Source: Pseudomonas sp. LP_7_YM (lineage in GTDB: Bacteria > Pseudomonadota > Gammaproteobacteria > Pseudomonadales > Pseudomonadaceae). Taken from it: a DNA stretch of 64,000 bases. Made by a program: the position numbers and the translations under genes. The stretch is from NCBI RefSeq assembly GCF_004364435.1, contig NZ_SOCT01000002.1, positions 248,001 to 312,000 of the forward strand, given 5' to 3'. The notes beneath the pieces are model-generated. The model did not search any database and was not told where the DNA came from. It was given only the letters and a program-made list of their open reading frames with translations. Positions 39,085 through 47,975 of the stretch are shown piece after piece. Positions within the stretch are counted from its first letter, which is position 1. Every line of letters begins with the position of its first letter.

Positions 39085-39387
39085 TTAGATCTGTTGGGTC
39101 AGCGCCTGCAAAAACGCTTGAATGGCGTCTTCATTGCGTTTGAAAAAATGCCACTGGCCATATTTCTTGCTGGTGATCAGACCCGCGCGTTGCAGAGTGG
39201 CCAGATGTGCCGAAACGGTGGACTGCGACAGACCGGCGCGTTGGTCGATCTGACCTGCGCATACTCCGTTCTCCAGCGAGTGATCCTGATCGGGGAAGCA
39301 GGTGTAAGGGTCCTTGAGCCAGACCAGAATCTGGCGACGAACCGGGTGGGCCAGGGCTTTTATTATGTCGTCGAGGTCGATAGGCAT
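39085..39387 (-). CDS. ArsR-family transcriptional repressor
   Basis: 100 residues. The winged helix-turn-helix reads GLSQSTVSAHLATLQRAGLI, followed by the beta wing (TSKKYGQWHFFKRNE). Two Cys lie in an insertion near the N-terminus (YTCFPDQDHSLENGVCAGQI); these could react with thiol-active compounds or bind metal, though the classic ELCVCD box is missing. It lies first in the minus-strand cassette with the MFS and xenB genes and has a perfect candidate operator 47 bases upstream, suggesting autoregulation and control of the cassette. Confidence 0.9.
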   Translation of the reverse strand: MPIDLDDIIKALAHPVRRQILVWLKDPYTCFPDQDHSLENGVCAGQIDQRAGLSQSTVSAHLATLQRAGLITSKKYGQWHFFKRNEDAIQAFLQALTQQI

Positions 39388-39433
39388 GTCGTTCTCAATC
39401 TGCGAGCAGCGGTATATCGGAAGGGGTGAACTT

Positions 39434-39455
39434 TATATCGATAAATCGCGATATA
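39434..39455. promoter_or_regulatory. Candidate operator of the ArsR-type repressor
   Basis: TATATCG - 8 bases - CGATATA, a perfect 7-bp inverted repeat. A further TATATCG half site lies near 39413. Confidence 0.6.
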
Positions 39456-39523
39456 CAAATATAAATAGGTGCTAAGCATGGCCTAAATGGATATAACGAG
39501 TTGTATCAATAGATAGCGCGGAC

Positions 39524-39617
39524 CCTGTGGGACGGATTTCTCCGCGATGGTGGCTTTACAGGCGCCACCAATGTGGTGAATGTACTGACGTCTCGCGGAT
39601 AAATCCGCTCCCACAGG
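39524..39617. repeat. REP-like long imperfect hairpin
   Basis: CCTGTGGGACGGATTTCTCC at the left pairs with TCGCGGATAAATCCGC and TCCCACAGG at the right; an inner hairpin (GGTGGC ... GCCACC) sits between. The sequence is typical of P. syringae REP elements. Confidence 0.75.
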
Positions 39618-39632
39618 TTGCGCCATACGCTG

Positions 39633-40217
39633 ATGAATTACCTTGCACACCTCCATCTGGGCGGTCAGACATCCGCGCAACTGCTGGGCAGCCTGTACGG
39701 CGATTTCGTCAAAGGGCTGTTGCCGGGGCGCTTTCCTGCGGACATTGAAGACGCCATCCGCCTGCATCGACGCATTGATGCGTTCACGGATGCTCATCCC
39801 CTCATCAAGCAGGCCGTGGCCCGCTTTCCAACCGAGCGTCGGCGTTACGCCGGCATCGTGATCGACGTGTTCTTCGATCACTGCCTGGCGCGGGATTGGG
39901 CGCGATACTCCGATATGCCGCTGCAGGCTTTCACTCAGAAGGTCTACCGAGTTCTGGCTCACGAACCGGCCTTGCCTGAACGCCTGGCGATGATCGCCCC
40001 GCGCATGGCCGCGCAGGACTGGCTGGGTTCGTATGTGGATTTCGACTCGGTGGGCGAGGCGCTTGCGGGTATTTCCCGACGCCTGTCACGCCCCGAGGGA
40101 CTGGCAGGCGCCATGCAGGAATTGCGTGGGCTGTATCAGCCATTGAGCAAAGACTTTCGCGAGTTCTATCCACAGCTGCAGGCATTCGCCGTTGGCGAAC
40201 AGCCGACGCAAGTGTGA
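39633..40217 (+). CDS. acpH: Acyl carrier protein phosphodiesterase AcpH
   Basis: 194 residues. AcpH removes 4'-phosphopantetheine from holo-ACP. The N-terminus MNYLAHLHLG is the family start; GSLYGDFVKG carries the catalytic Asp and the metal-binding HRRIDAFTDAHP region follows, then VIDVFFDHCLARDW. These are the HD-like metal ligands of the family. ATG 39633 is used because the family starts MNYLAH; ATG 39618 lies inside the REP-like hairpin. No ribosome site is clear, because the REP hairpin ends 15 bases before the start. That is unusual and may affect expression. Confidence 0.87.
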   Translation: MNYLAHLHLGGQTSAQLLGSLYGDFVKGLLPGRFPADIEDAIRLHRRIDAFTDAHPLIKQAVARFPTERRRYAGIVIDVFFDHCLARDWARYSDMPLQAFTQKVYRVLAHEPALPERLAMIAPRMAAQDWLGSYVDFDSVGEALAGISRRLSRPEGLAGAMQELRGLYQPLSKDFREFYPQLQAFAVGEQPTQV

Positions 40218-40351
40218 GAGCAGGTCGTCGTCACCGCCCTTAAGCGTTGGTGATGCTTGCGTGACAGGGCGCTTAGATTCGTGCCGAACGTACTCATTTG
40301 CCCGCGGTCTGACAGCCGGACAGGTTGCCTATTCGCGCCGCTGGAGTTCTC

Positions 40352-40933
40352 ATGCCCTCTTTCATCCGTCTATTGCTGGCTTCGCTCGCCGTCCTGGCAT
40401 TGCCTGCTCAGGCGAATTGGTATCTGGATAATGAGTCGTCACGCCTGTCGTTCATCTCCACCAAAAATGCGGACGTCTGCGAGGTGCATCGCTTCCTCAC
40501 CATGCACGGCAAGGTCGACCCCAAGGGCGTGGCCGAGGTAGCGGTCGAGCTGGATTCAGTGAGCACAGGCATCCCGCTGCGTGATGAGCGTTTGCGCAGG
40601 CAGCTGTTCGATATCAAGCAATTTCCCGAGGCGCGGATCACGGCGCAACTGGACATGCGTCCGATCAATGCCCTGGCACCGGGAGCGCAGCTGGAACTGC
40701 GTCTGCCGCTGAAAGTGCAACTGCACGGCCAGTCGCAGAGCTACAGCGCCGAGTTGTTGGCGACGCGGCTGGACGACAAACGCTTTCAGGTTGTCACGCT
40801 TGAGCCATTGGTGCTGCACGCCGAAGACTTCGGCCTGCTCCCGGGGCTTGAAGGTTTACGTCAGATGGCCGGTCTTAGCGCAATCAGTTTTTCAGTGCCT
40901 GTTGGCGCCGTGCTGATTTTCACGGCGCGCTGA
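40352..40933 (+). CDS. YceI-family periplasmic protein
   Basis: 193 residues. A Sec signal peptide (MPSFIRLLLASLAVLALPAQ, cleavage before NWYL) is followed by the YceI lipocalin-like beta barrel (WYLDNESSRLSFISTKNADV, then GIPLRDERLRRQLFDIKQFP, the most conserved stretch). The family binds isoprenoid lipids such as polyprenyl chains; the physiological role is uncertain. ATG 40352 has GGAG 5 bases upstream. The next gene, a phospholipase D-like enzyme, starts 2 bases after the stop, so the pair is an operon, probably concerned with membrane lipids. Confidence 0.86.
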   Translation: MPSFIRLLLASLAVLALPAQANWYLDNESSRLSFISTKNADVCEVHRFLTMHGKVDPKGVAEVAVELDSVSTGIPLRDERLRRQLFDIKQFPEARITAQLDMRPINALAPGAQLELRLPLKVQLHGQSQSYSAELLATRLDDKRFQVVTLEPLVLHAEDFGLLPGLEGLRQMAGLSAISFSVPVGAVLIFTAR

Positions 40934-40935
40934 GC

Positions 40936-42093
40936 ATGAGAGGCGCGATCTTTCCGTGGCGTGGAGACAACCATTTCAATTTGCTGATCGACGGGCCGGC
41001 GTTCTTCCCGCGCATGATTGCCGCCATCGAGGCGGCGCAGCAGCAGGTGGAACTGGAGCTGTATCTGGTCGAGGCGGGCACTTGCGCCGAAGCGGTGGTG
41101 CAGGCGTTGGTGAATGCGGCCAGGCGCGGAATCATCGTGCGCTGCCTGTTCGATGATTTCGGCTCGCTGGCGTTCACCTTGAACCTGCGCACACGCTTGA
41201 CGGAGGCGGGGGTGATTTTACGCTTCTACAACCGCGTGCATTGGCGGCGAGGCATCCGCAACTTCTATCGCGATCACCGCAAGCTGTTGTTGGTGGACAA
41301 ACAGTTGGCGGTGGTCGGCGGCACGGGTGTGACCGACGAATTCTGGCAACCGGAACAAGAGCGCAGCCAATGGCACGAAGTTATGGTGGAAATTCGCGGC
41401 CCGCTGGTGCTCGACTGGCAAGCACTGTTCGACCGCCAGTTTCACGCCAACCCTCGCCGCCGTGCATGGCGCCCTGCGGAAAACTTCGGCCTGCCGCGAT
41501 TACCGAGAACGCCGGTCAGCGGCAATGGACTGGGCCGGGTCGCCTACGCAGACTCACGCCAGCATCGCGACATCCTGCAATCGCTGGTGCGTTCCCTGAA
41601 CACGGGCAGCAAGCGCATCTGGCTGGCGACCCCTTATTTTCTGCCGACCTGGAAAATTCGCCGCGCCTTGCGCAGGGCAGCCTCACGCGGGGTCGACGTG
41701 CGCCTGCTGTTGACCGGTCCGCGCACCGATCACCCTTCCGTGCGCTACGCCGGCCATCGGTATTACCCACGCCTGCTCAAGGCCGGGGTGAAAATCTTCG
41801 AATACCAGCCGTGTTTTCTGCATCTGAAGATGGTGCTGGTGGACGATTGGGTCAGCGTTGGCTCGTGCAACTTCGATCACTGGAACCTGCGCTTCAATCT
41901 CGAAGCGAACCTTGAAGCGATGGACCCTGCGTTGACCCTGGCCGTGCGCGACAGCTTCGAGCGCGACTTTCTGGTCAGCAGCGAGGTCAGCCTCGACAAC
42001 TGGCGTTCGCGTCCGCTGTGGCGAAGGGTTCAGCAGCGCCTGTGGGGTTGGGTAGACCGGTTGGTGGTCAATCTGCTGGATCGTCGGGGCTGA
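40936..42093 (+). CDS. clsB: Phospholipase D / cardiolipin synthase-like protein (ClsB type)
   Basis: 385 residues with two HKD motifs: YRDHRKLLLVDKQLAVVGG (residues about 108-126) and FLHLKMVLVDDWVSVGSCNF (about 295-314), each His-x-Lys-x4-Asp. There is no membrane helix at the N-terminus, unlike ClsA. Enzymes of this branch join two phosphatidyl groups to make cardiolipin or transfer them to other alcohols. It starts 2 bases after yceI. The C-terminal tail is basic and Trp-rich (LWRRVQQRLWGWVDRLV), fitting peripheral membrane binding. The exact substrate is inferred. Confidence 0.87.
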   Translation: MRGAIFPWRGDNHFNLLIDGPAFFPRMIAAIEAAQQQVELELYLVEAGTCAEAVVQALVNAARRGIIVRCLFDDFGSLAFTLNLRTRLTEAGVILRFYNRVHWRRGIRNFYRDHRKLLLVDKQLAVVGGTGVTDEFWQPEQERSQWHEVMVEIRGPLVLDWQALFDRQFHANPRRRAWRPAENFGLPRLPRTPVSGNGLGRVAYADSRQHRDILQSLVRSLNTGSKRIWLATPYFLPTWKIRRALRRAASRGVDVRLLLTGPRTDHPSVRYAGHRYYPRLLKAGVKIFEYQPCFLHLKMVLVDDWVSVGSCNFDHWNLRFNLEANLEAMDPALTLAVRDSFERDFLVSSEVSLDNWRSRPLWRRVQQRLWGWVDRLVVNLLDRRG

Positions 42094-42202
42094 TTGTTAC
42101 ACTGCGGATCCGTAGCCCCAAGCCTGCAGGCCCCCGCATCGGTGAATCTTGATCTGCTGCGCGCTATGGATAGATGATCGGCCATCGAACGCGGACAATA
42201 AA

Positions 42203-42226
42203 AAGCCCGGCACGCGGGCCGGGCTT
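42203..42226 (-). terminator. Terminator hairpin between clsB and fumarase
   Basis: AAGCCCGG - CACGCGGG - CCGGGCTT with A's on the left side, so it reads best as a terminator for the minus-strand fumarase gene. Confidence 0.75.
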
Positions 42227-42246
42227 CGGTAACTGACAAGGAATGC

Positions 42247-43770
42247 TTACTGCACTTCCACCGCCAGGCTGTCACTGATCTTCTTCTGCCAGATGGCAGG
42301 ACCGGTAATGTGAACCGACTCGCCTTTGCTGTCCACGGCGACGGTAACCGGCATGTCCTTGACTTCGAACTCGTAGATCGCTTCCATGCCCAATTCAGGG
42401 AATGCCAGGACCTGTGATTTCTTGATCGCTTGCGCCACGAGGTAAGCCGCGCCGCCGACGGCCATCAGGTAAACAGCCTTGCAGTCCTTGATCGCCTCTA
42501 TGGCGGTAGGACCGCGCTCCGATTTGCCGATCATGCCCAACAGGCCGGTCTGCTCGAGGATCTGGCGGGTGAATTTGTCCATGCGGGTGGCGGTGGTCGG
42601 ACCGGCAGGGCCTACCACTTCGTCACCGACCGGATCGACCGGGCCGACGTAATAAATGAAGCGACCTTTCAGATCGACAGGCAGGGTCTCGCCCTTGTTC
42701 AGCATCTCGACCATGCGCTTGTGCGCGGCGTCGCGGCCGGTGAGCATCTTGCCGTTGAGCAGGACGGTTTCGCCCGGCTTCCAGCTTTGCACGTCTTCCG
42801 GGGTCAGGGTGTCGAGGTTGACACGGCGAGCCGACGGACCTGCTTCCCAGACGATTTCCGGGTAGGCGTCCAGCGGCGGCGCTTCCAGCGAAGCCGGGCC
42901 GGAACCGTCGAGCACGAAATGCGCGTGACGGGTCGCGGCGCAATTGGGGATCATGCACACCGGCAGCGAGGCGGCGTGGGTCGGGTAATCCATGATCTTC
43001 ACGTCGAGCACAGTGGTCAGGCCGCCCAGGCCCTGAGCACCGATGCCCAGCTGGTTGACCTTTTCGAACAGCTCCAGACGCATTTCTTCCAGACGGTTCG
43101 ACGGGCCGCGCGCCTTGAGCTCGTGGATGTCGATGGAATCCATCAGGACTTCCTTGGCCATCACCGCAGCCTTCTCGGCGGTACCACCGATACCGATGCC
43201 GAGCATCCCTGGCGGGCACCAGCCAGCGCCCATGGTCGGAACGGTTTTCAGCACCCAGTCGACGATCGAATCGGACGGGTTGAGCATCGCCATCTTCGAT
43301 TTGTTTTCCGAGCCGCCGCCTTTGGCCGCCACGTCCACCTCTACGGTATTACCCGGCACGATGGAGTAGTGGATGACCGCCGGGGTGTTGTCCTTGGTGT
43401 TTTTGCGAGCGCCCGCCGGGTCGGCGAGGATCGAGGCACGCAGAACGTTTTCCGGCAGATTGTAGGCGCGACGCACGCCTTCGTTGATCATGTCGTCCAG
43501 GCCCATGGTCGCACCATCCCAGCGTACGTCCATGCCCACGCGAACGAAAACGGTGACGATGCCGGTGTCCTGGCAGATCGGACGATGACCGGTGGCGCAC
43601 ATGCGCGAGTTGATGAGGATCTGAGCCATCGAGTCGCGCGCGGCGGGCGATTCTTCGCGCAGGTAGGCCTCGTGCATTGCCTGAATGAAATCGACGGGGT
43701 GGTAATAGGAGATGAACTGCAGGGCGTCGGCGACGCTCTGTATCAGGTCATCCTGCTTGATCACGGTCAT
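42247..43770 (-). CDS. fumA: Class I fumarate hydratase ([4Fe-4S])
   Basis: 507 residues, a class I, iron-sulfur fumarase that interconverts fumarate and malate in the TCA cycle. The N-terminal alpha domain has the cluster Cys in MCATGHRPICQDTGIVTVFV, a second in GAGWCPPGMLGIGIGGTAEK and a third in MIPNCAATRHAHF. The beta domain starts near GETVLLNGKMLTGRDAAHKR and ends with the EVKDMPVTVAVDSKGESVH segment. It is oxygen sensitive in the family, so superoxide control (SodB nearby) is relevant in the cell but not specific. GAGGAGAACGTCC precedes the ATG. It is single-gene, with a terminator behind it. Confidence 0.95.
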   Translation of the reverse strand: MTVIKQDDLIQSVADALQFISYYHPVDFIQAMHEAYLREESPAARDSMAQILINSRMCATGHRPICQDTGIVTVFVRVGMDVRWDGATMGLDDMINEGVRRAYNLPENVLRASILADPAGARKNTKDNTPAVIHYSIVPGNTVEVDVAAKGGGSENKSKMAMLNPSDSIVDWVLKTVPTMGAGWCPPGMLGIGIGGTAEKAAVMAKEVLMDSIDIHELKARGPSNRLEEMRLELFEKVNQLGIGAQGLGGLTTVLDVKIMDYPTHAASLPVCMIPNCAATRHAHFVLDGSGPASLEAPPLDAYPEIVWEAGPSARRVNLDTLTPEDVQSWKPGETVLLNGKMLTGRDAAHKRMVEMLNKGETLPVDLKGRFIYYVGPVDPVGDEVVGPAGPTTATRMDKFTRQILEQTGLLGMIGKSERGPTAIEAIKDCKAVYLMAVGGAAYLVAQAIKKSQVLAFPELGMEAIYEFEVKDMPVTVAVDSKGESVHITGPAIWQKKISDSLAVEVQ

Positions 43771-44221
43771 GGACGTTCTCCTCTATCAGGCGGGAACATT
43801 TATAGGGCGGTTTGCGCAACAAGCGTCGGGCCTGGACGCAAACGGCCATCGGCTCGGCCACCGCTCAGGCGCAGCGGCAGGAAAAAGGCGCGGCAGTATA
43901 CCGCGTGGTTGACGGCGCGACACCCTGGCGCGGGTAAACATTGGTCCAGGCGTGCCGAGCCGACCTCCAGTACGCGAGTGGTGCAAGGGTTTGTCCTGCA
44001 CATTGGCGTCAGGCGGCCTCAAAAGTGTCCGAGGGACGGTTGTCGAGCCGATTTCTTTACCCCCACCATTGACACCACATGCGTTGGCGAATGGTCCCGT
44101 TTCCACTACATTGGGCACCTTGCCAGATGATTGAAGTGCTTCTCGTCGATATGTACGGGATGCAAGACCGGCCAGCGATGCGACGCAGATCCACCCCGCC
44201 GGACAGGACGACCTTTACCCG
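43771..44221. other. 451-base region between fumarase and the diguanylate cyclase
   Basis: A divergent promoter region with no credible gene on either strand. It contains a TTGACA at about 44075-44080, but I find no fitting -10. It is long for two divergent genes. Confidence 0.5.
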
Positions 44222-45343
44222 ATGATGAACCAACTCCATATAGACGGATCTATCCAGCGCCTGCGGTTCAAGCGCTTCGCGCTGGCAGCGGGTACGTACA
44301 TGCTGCTGATCGCCCTGGTCTGGGTGACTTACTGCGCCGGTTACTACTACACCAATTTTTTCGGATTGTGGCTGACCACCGTGCTGGTGCTGCTGTCTCA
44401 GGGCGTGCTGAGCCTGGTGTTCTTCGGCGAGCACAACAAGCGCTTCAAGGACCCGAGCCTCACCGAGTTCCAGGTGCTCCTGGGCCTTGGCTGGCAAACC
44501 TTTGTGCTCGCTCATCTGGAGTCGGCCAGAGGCATTTTCATGGTGCTGTATGTGCTGGTGCTGCTATTTGGACTGTTTCATCTGCCGCCGAAGGTGTTCA
44601 CCCGCTGCGCCGGCCTCGCGTTGCTCGGTTTCACCGGGCTAAACCTGTGGGATGCATTTGAGGATCAACTGGCCGATCCAGGCCTGGCTGCCCTGCAGAC
44701 GTGCGCGCTGTTTATCGTGCTGGGCTGGCTGTGCCTGTACGCACGCTTCGTGCAAAGTTCGCGTCAGCGCATGCACCAGCATCGCATCACCTTGCAGGCG
44801 CATCAGGAGACCTTGCGCGGGATGATGTTTCAGCTTGAAGAACTGGCTTCCACCGACGAGCTGACCAACCTCTATAACCGTCGTCACTTTTTGCGTCTGG
44901 CCACCCGCGAACTGGAAACCATGGACGGCTCTTACACCGAGGGCCTGGCCTTGATCGACATGGACCATTTCAAGCGGGTCAATGACCTGCTGGGGCATGC
45001 CGCGGGTGACCGGGTGTTGCAAGTGTTCGCCGCGACTGCGACCGAGTGCCTGCGCTCGGACGACATTCTTGCGCGTTATGGCGGCGAGGAGTTTGTCCTG
45101 CTGATCCCTCGCTGCACGCGAAGCCAGTTGATCGATTGCTGCGAACGTGTGCGGCTTGCCTTTGAGCAGGTGACGATTCCCGAGTTGCCAGGGCTGGCGC
45201 TGAGTCTGTCGGTTGGCATGACGCTTATCGAGCGCGGTGACGACATGGACCGTGCGCTGCAGCGGGCCGATCTGGCGCTGTACCGTGCCAAGCATCATGG
45301 GCGCAATTGCTGTCACGGGGCATGGGATTACGCCGATGCCTGA
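44222..45343 (+). CDS. sadC: Membrane diguanylate cyclase (SadC-like)
   Basis: 373 residues. About six membrane helices cover residues 20-180, followed by a linker helix and a GGDEF domain (205-370). The active site is intact (ARYGGEEFVLLIPR) and the metal Asp is in LALIDMDHFKRVND. The inhibitory RxxD site is not at the usual place (TECLRSDDILARYGG holds RSDD, which may serve). SadC makes c-di-GMP and opposes BifA in P. aeruginosa; here the two genes are 13 kb apart, and sadC shares the fumarase/ferredoxin-reductase/pyk neighbourhood. The protein is shorter than P. aeruginosa SadC, so the symbol rests on synteny. The next gene overlaps by 8 bases. Confidence 0.83.
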   Translation: MMNQLHIDGSIQRLRFKRFALAAGTYMLLIALVWVTYCAGYYYTNFFGLWLTTVLVLLSQGVLSLVFFGEHNKRFKDPSLTEFQVLLGLGWQTFVLAHLESARGIFMVLYVLVLLFGLFHLPPKVFTRCAGLALLGFTGLNLWDAFEDQLADPGLAALQTCALFIVLGWLCLYARFVQSSRQRMHQHRITLQAHQETLRGMMFQLEELASTDELTNLYNRRHFLRLATRELETMDGSYTEGLALIDMDHFKRVNDLLGHAAGDRVLQVFAATATECLRSDDILARYGGEEFVLLIPRCTRSQLIDCCERVRLAFEQVTIPELPGLALSLSVGMTLIERGDDMDRALQRADLALYRAKHHGRNCCHGAWDYADA

Positions 45344-46265
45344 CCTGCGCGCGGGCGAGCGGCAATGGTCCGTAACCCCCGGCTGCAATCTGCTCGATGC
45401 TTTAAACGACGCAGGACTGTCGGTGCCCTACAGTTGCAGGGCCGGCAGTTGCCATGCCTGTCTGGTGCGATGCACGCACGGCGAGCCCTTGGACCTGTTG
45501 CCTGAGGCGCTGAACGCCGTTCAGCGCGAGCAGGGCTGGCGCTTGGCTTGCCAGTGCCGGGTGATGGACAACTTGAGCGTGGAAGTCTTCGATCCACTGC
45601 GCGACGGTACTCCAGCCCGCGTCAGTGGTTGCGACTGGCTGAGCCCTTCGGTGTTGCGACTGCGTCTGGAGCCACAGCGTGGGCTGCGTTATCGCGCCGG
45701 GCAGCATCTGGTGCTGTGGACTGCAAATGGCGTGGCGCGTCCTTACTCATTGGCGAGTCTGCCGGGCGAGGACGGATTTCTGGAGTTTCACATCGACTGC
45801 ATCAGGCCCGGCGCTTTCGCAGACGTGGCCCGCACCTTGAAGCCCGGTGACGCGATTGGCTTGGGAGAATTGCGTGGCGGCGCTCTTTACTACGATCCCG
45901 ACTGGCAGGATCGACCGCTCTGGCTGTTTGCTTCTGGCACGGGTTTGGGACCTCTGTGGGGCGTGCTGCGTGAGGCCTTGCGGCAAGGGCACCAAGCGCC
46001 GATACGATTGATACACCTGGCCCGCGAGCATTACCTGGCCGCGCCCTTGCAGGCGCTGGCTGCCCGGCATGCACAGCTTCAAGTCGAGTTGATGGACCCT
46101 CAGGCCTTTCAAACCGCGCTTAGCGGCCTGCGTCTCACCTCTCGCCAGACCATCGCCCTCGTCTGTGGGGCTCCCGAGGCGGTCGAGGGCTTCTCCAGGC
46201 GGCTATTCATCGCCGGTTTGCCCCGTGGCCAGTTGCTGGCGGATGTGTTTCTGGAGAAAGCCTGA
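45336..46265 (+). CDS. 2Fe-2S ferredoxin / FAD-dependent oxidoreductase fusion
   Basis: 309 residues. An N-terminal plant-type [2Fe-2S] domain (1-85) has the cluster motif YSCRAGSCHACLVRC and a fourth Cys in RLACQC. A ferredoxin-NADP reductase module follows: FAD-binding ARPYSLAS near residue 135 and the NAD(P)-binding FASGTGLGPLWGVLREAL near 190, ending VCGAPEAVEGFSRRLF. This is the architecture of oxygenase reductases such as BenC or phenol hydroxylase reductase, but no oxygenase is nearby. ATG 45336 overlaps the sadC stop by 8 bases, so translation is coupled to a c-di-GMP enzyme; the reason is unknown. Confidence 0.87.
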   Translation: MPDLRAGERQWSVTPGCNLLDALNDAGLSVPYSCRAGSCHACLVRCTHGEPLDLLPEALNAVQREQGWRLACQCRVMDNLSVEVFDPLRDGTPARVSGCDWLSPSVLRLRLEPQRGLRYRAGQHLVLWTANGVARPYSLASLPGEDGFLEFHIDCIRPGAFADVARTLKPGDAIGLGELRGGALYYDPDWQDRPLWLFASGTGLGPLWGVLREALRQGHQAPIRLIHLAREHYLAAPLQALAARHAQLQVELMDPQAFQTALSGLRLTSRQTIALVCGAPEAVEGFSRRLFIAGLPRGQLLADVFLEKA

Positions 46266-46285
46266 GCAACACACTGGCAGATACA

Positions 46286-46320
46286 AAAAAGCCCCGAACG
46301 CTTACGAGCCGGGGCTTTTT
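46286..46320. terminator. Bidirectional terminator between the reductase and pyruvate kinase genes
   Basis: AAAAGCCCCG ... CGGGGCTTTTT with A and T runs on either side, serving the convergent genes. Confidence 0.88.
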
Positions 46321-46335
46321 AATCGCTGCTAGGTG

Positions 46336-47787
46336 TTAAACGATCGGGTCGCCAACGTGCAGGATTTTCATGCCATTGGTGCCACCGATGGTGTGGTAGC
46401 TGTCGCCCTTGGTCAGAATGACCCAGTCACCTTGCTCGACCAGGCCGCGCTTGACCAATTCGTCCACAGCCGATTGGCTGACCTGACCCGCAGGCAAGGA
46501 AGCCGGATCGAACGGAATGGTGTAGACGCCACGGAACATGGCCGCGCGCGCTTGGGTCCCGCGGTGCGGAGAGAACGCGTAAATCGGCACCGAGGAGCGA
46601 ATGCGCGACATGATCAGCGGGGTGTAACCGCTTTCGGTCAGTGCAATGATCGCTTTCACGCCAGGGAAGTGGTTGGCGGTGTACATGGCCGCCAAAGCGA
46701 TGCTCTCGTCACAACGGGTGAACGAGTGGCCGATACGGTGGCTAGACGTCTTGCCGGTTGGATGACGTTCGGCACCGACGCAAATACGCGCCATGGCTTC
46801 GACCGCTTCAACCGGGTAGGAGCCGGCAGCACTTTCTGCAGACAGCATCACGGCGTCGGTGTAGTCGAGCACGGCGTTGGCCACGTCGGACACTTCGGCG
46901 CGGGTCGGCATTGGGCTTGAAATCATCGACTCCATCATCTGTGTGGCGACGATTACCGCTTTGTTGTGACGACGTGCGTGCAGGATGATTTTCTTCTGGA
47001 TGCCCACCAGTTCAGCGTCGCCGATCTCCACACCCAAGTCACCACGGGCAACCATGACCGCGTCGCTGGCGCGAATCAGGGCGTCCAGCGTTTCATCGTT
47101 GGCAACGGCTTCGGCGCGTTCGATTTTCGCCACCAGCCATGCAGTGCTGCCTGCTTCGTCACGCAGTTGGCGAGCGTATTCCATGTCGGCAGCGTCGCGC
47201 GGGAAGGAAACGGCGAGGTAATCCAGGTCCATTTCGGCAGCGAGCTTGATGTCTTGCTTGTCTTTCTCGGTCAGGGCTGGCGCAGTCAGGCCACCACCGC
47301 GACGGTTGATGCCTTTGTGGTCCGAGAGCGGGCCACCGATGGTGACGGTGCAGTGCAGGGCGTCGGCGGTCTGCGTGTCTACGCGCATGACCACACGTCC
47401 GTCGTCGAGCAGCAGTTCGTCGCCTACGCCACAATCCTTGACCAGATCGGGATAGTCGATCCCGACGATTTCCTGGGTGCCTTCCGTCAGAGGATGACTG
47501 GTAGAGAAAGTGAACTTGTCACCGACTTTCAGTTCGATCTTCTTGTTGACGAACTTGGCAATACGAATTTTCGGGCCTTGCAGGTCACCCAGTAACGCAA
47601 CGAAGCGGCCGTTTCTGGCAGCGATATCGCGGATCAGCTTCGCTCGAGCCTTGTGCTCGTCAGGCGTGCCGTGGGAGAAATTCAGGCGGGCAACGTCCAG
47701 GCCGGCAAGAATCAGCTTCTCGATGACTTCTGGCGAATTACTTGCTGGGCCTAGTGTGGCTACGATTTTGGTGCGGCGAACGGACAT
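46336..47787 (-). CDS. pyk: Pyruvate kinase
   Basis: 483 residues. It transfers phosphate from phosphoenolpyruvate to ADP in the last step of glycolysis/Entner-Doudoroff. The N-terminal RRTKIVATLGPASNS, the active-site stretch LVAKIERAEAVAN with the catalytic Lys-Glu, and MVARGDLGVEIGDAE and KAVIVATQMMESMISSPMPT are all present. The C-terminal allosteric domain is complete (KGDSYHTIGGTNGMKILHVG). ATG 47787 follows AAGGAG; a TTG two codons earlier is less likely. By neighbourhood it is the pykA-type isozyme (P. aeruginosa PA4329 by memory). It ends at the shared bidirectional terminator. Confidence 0.95.
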   Translation of the reverse strand: MSVRRTKIVATLGPASNSPEVIEKLILAGLDVARLNFSHGTPDEHKARAKLIRDIAARNGRFVALLGDLQGPKIRIAKFVNKKIELKVGDKFTFSTSHPLTEGTQEIVGIDYPDLVKDCGVGDELLLDDGRVVMRVDTQTADALHCTVTIGGPLSDHKGINRRGGGLTAPALTEKDKQDIKLAAEMDLDYLAVSFPRDAADMEYARQLRDEAGSTAWLVAKIERAEAVANDETLDALIRASDAVMVARGDLGVEIGDAELVGIQKKIILHARRHNKAVIVATQMMESMISSPMPTRAEVSDVANAVLDYTDAVMLSAESAAGSYPVEAVEAMARICVGAERHPTGKTSSHRIGHSFTRCDESIALAAMYTANHFPGVKAIIALTESGYTPLIMSRIRSSVPIYAFSPHRGTQARAAMFRGVYTIPFDPASLPAGQVSQSAVDELVKRGLVEQGDWVILTKGDSYHTIGGTNGMKILHVGDPIV

Positions 47788-47975
47788 GCACAAACTCCTT
47801 AAATGAAGCGCAGCGAGAGGCTACTACTGTATTGCTCTGTAGTCATTGTTCCTTTGCACTACGTGTGGGCTCCCAAACCGGCAATCGGCCCGGTACAGGC
47901 GGACGGACGGCACCTCAATCGCGCTTGAAGAAATCCTGAAAACCGCCGATACAGAGCAGAGCACAGGAGACTCTC

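Noticed and set aside
42430..44130. 566-codon open frame antisense to fumarase
   Set aside because: A long shadow frame opposite a certain gene; His/Arg/Asp-rich sequence with no domain.
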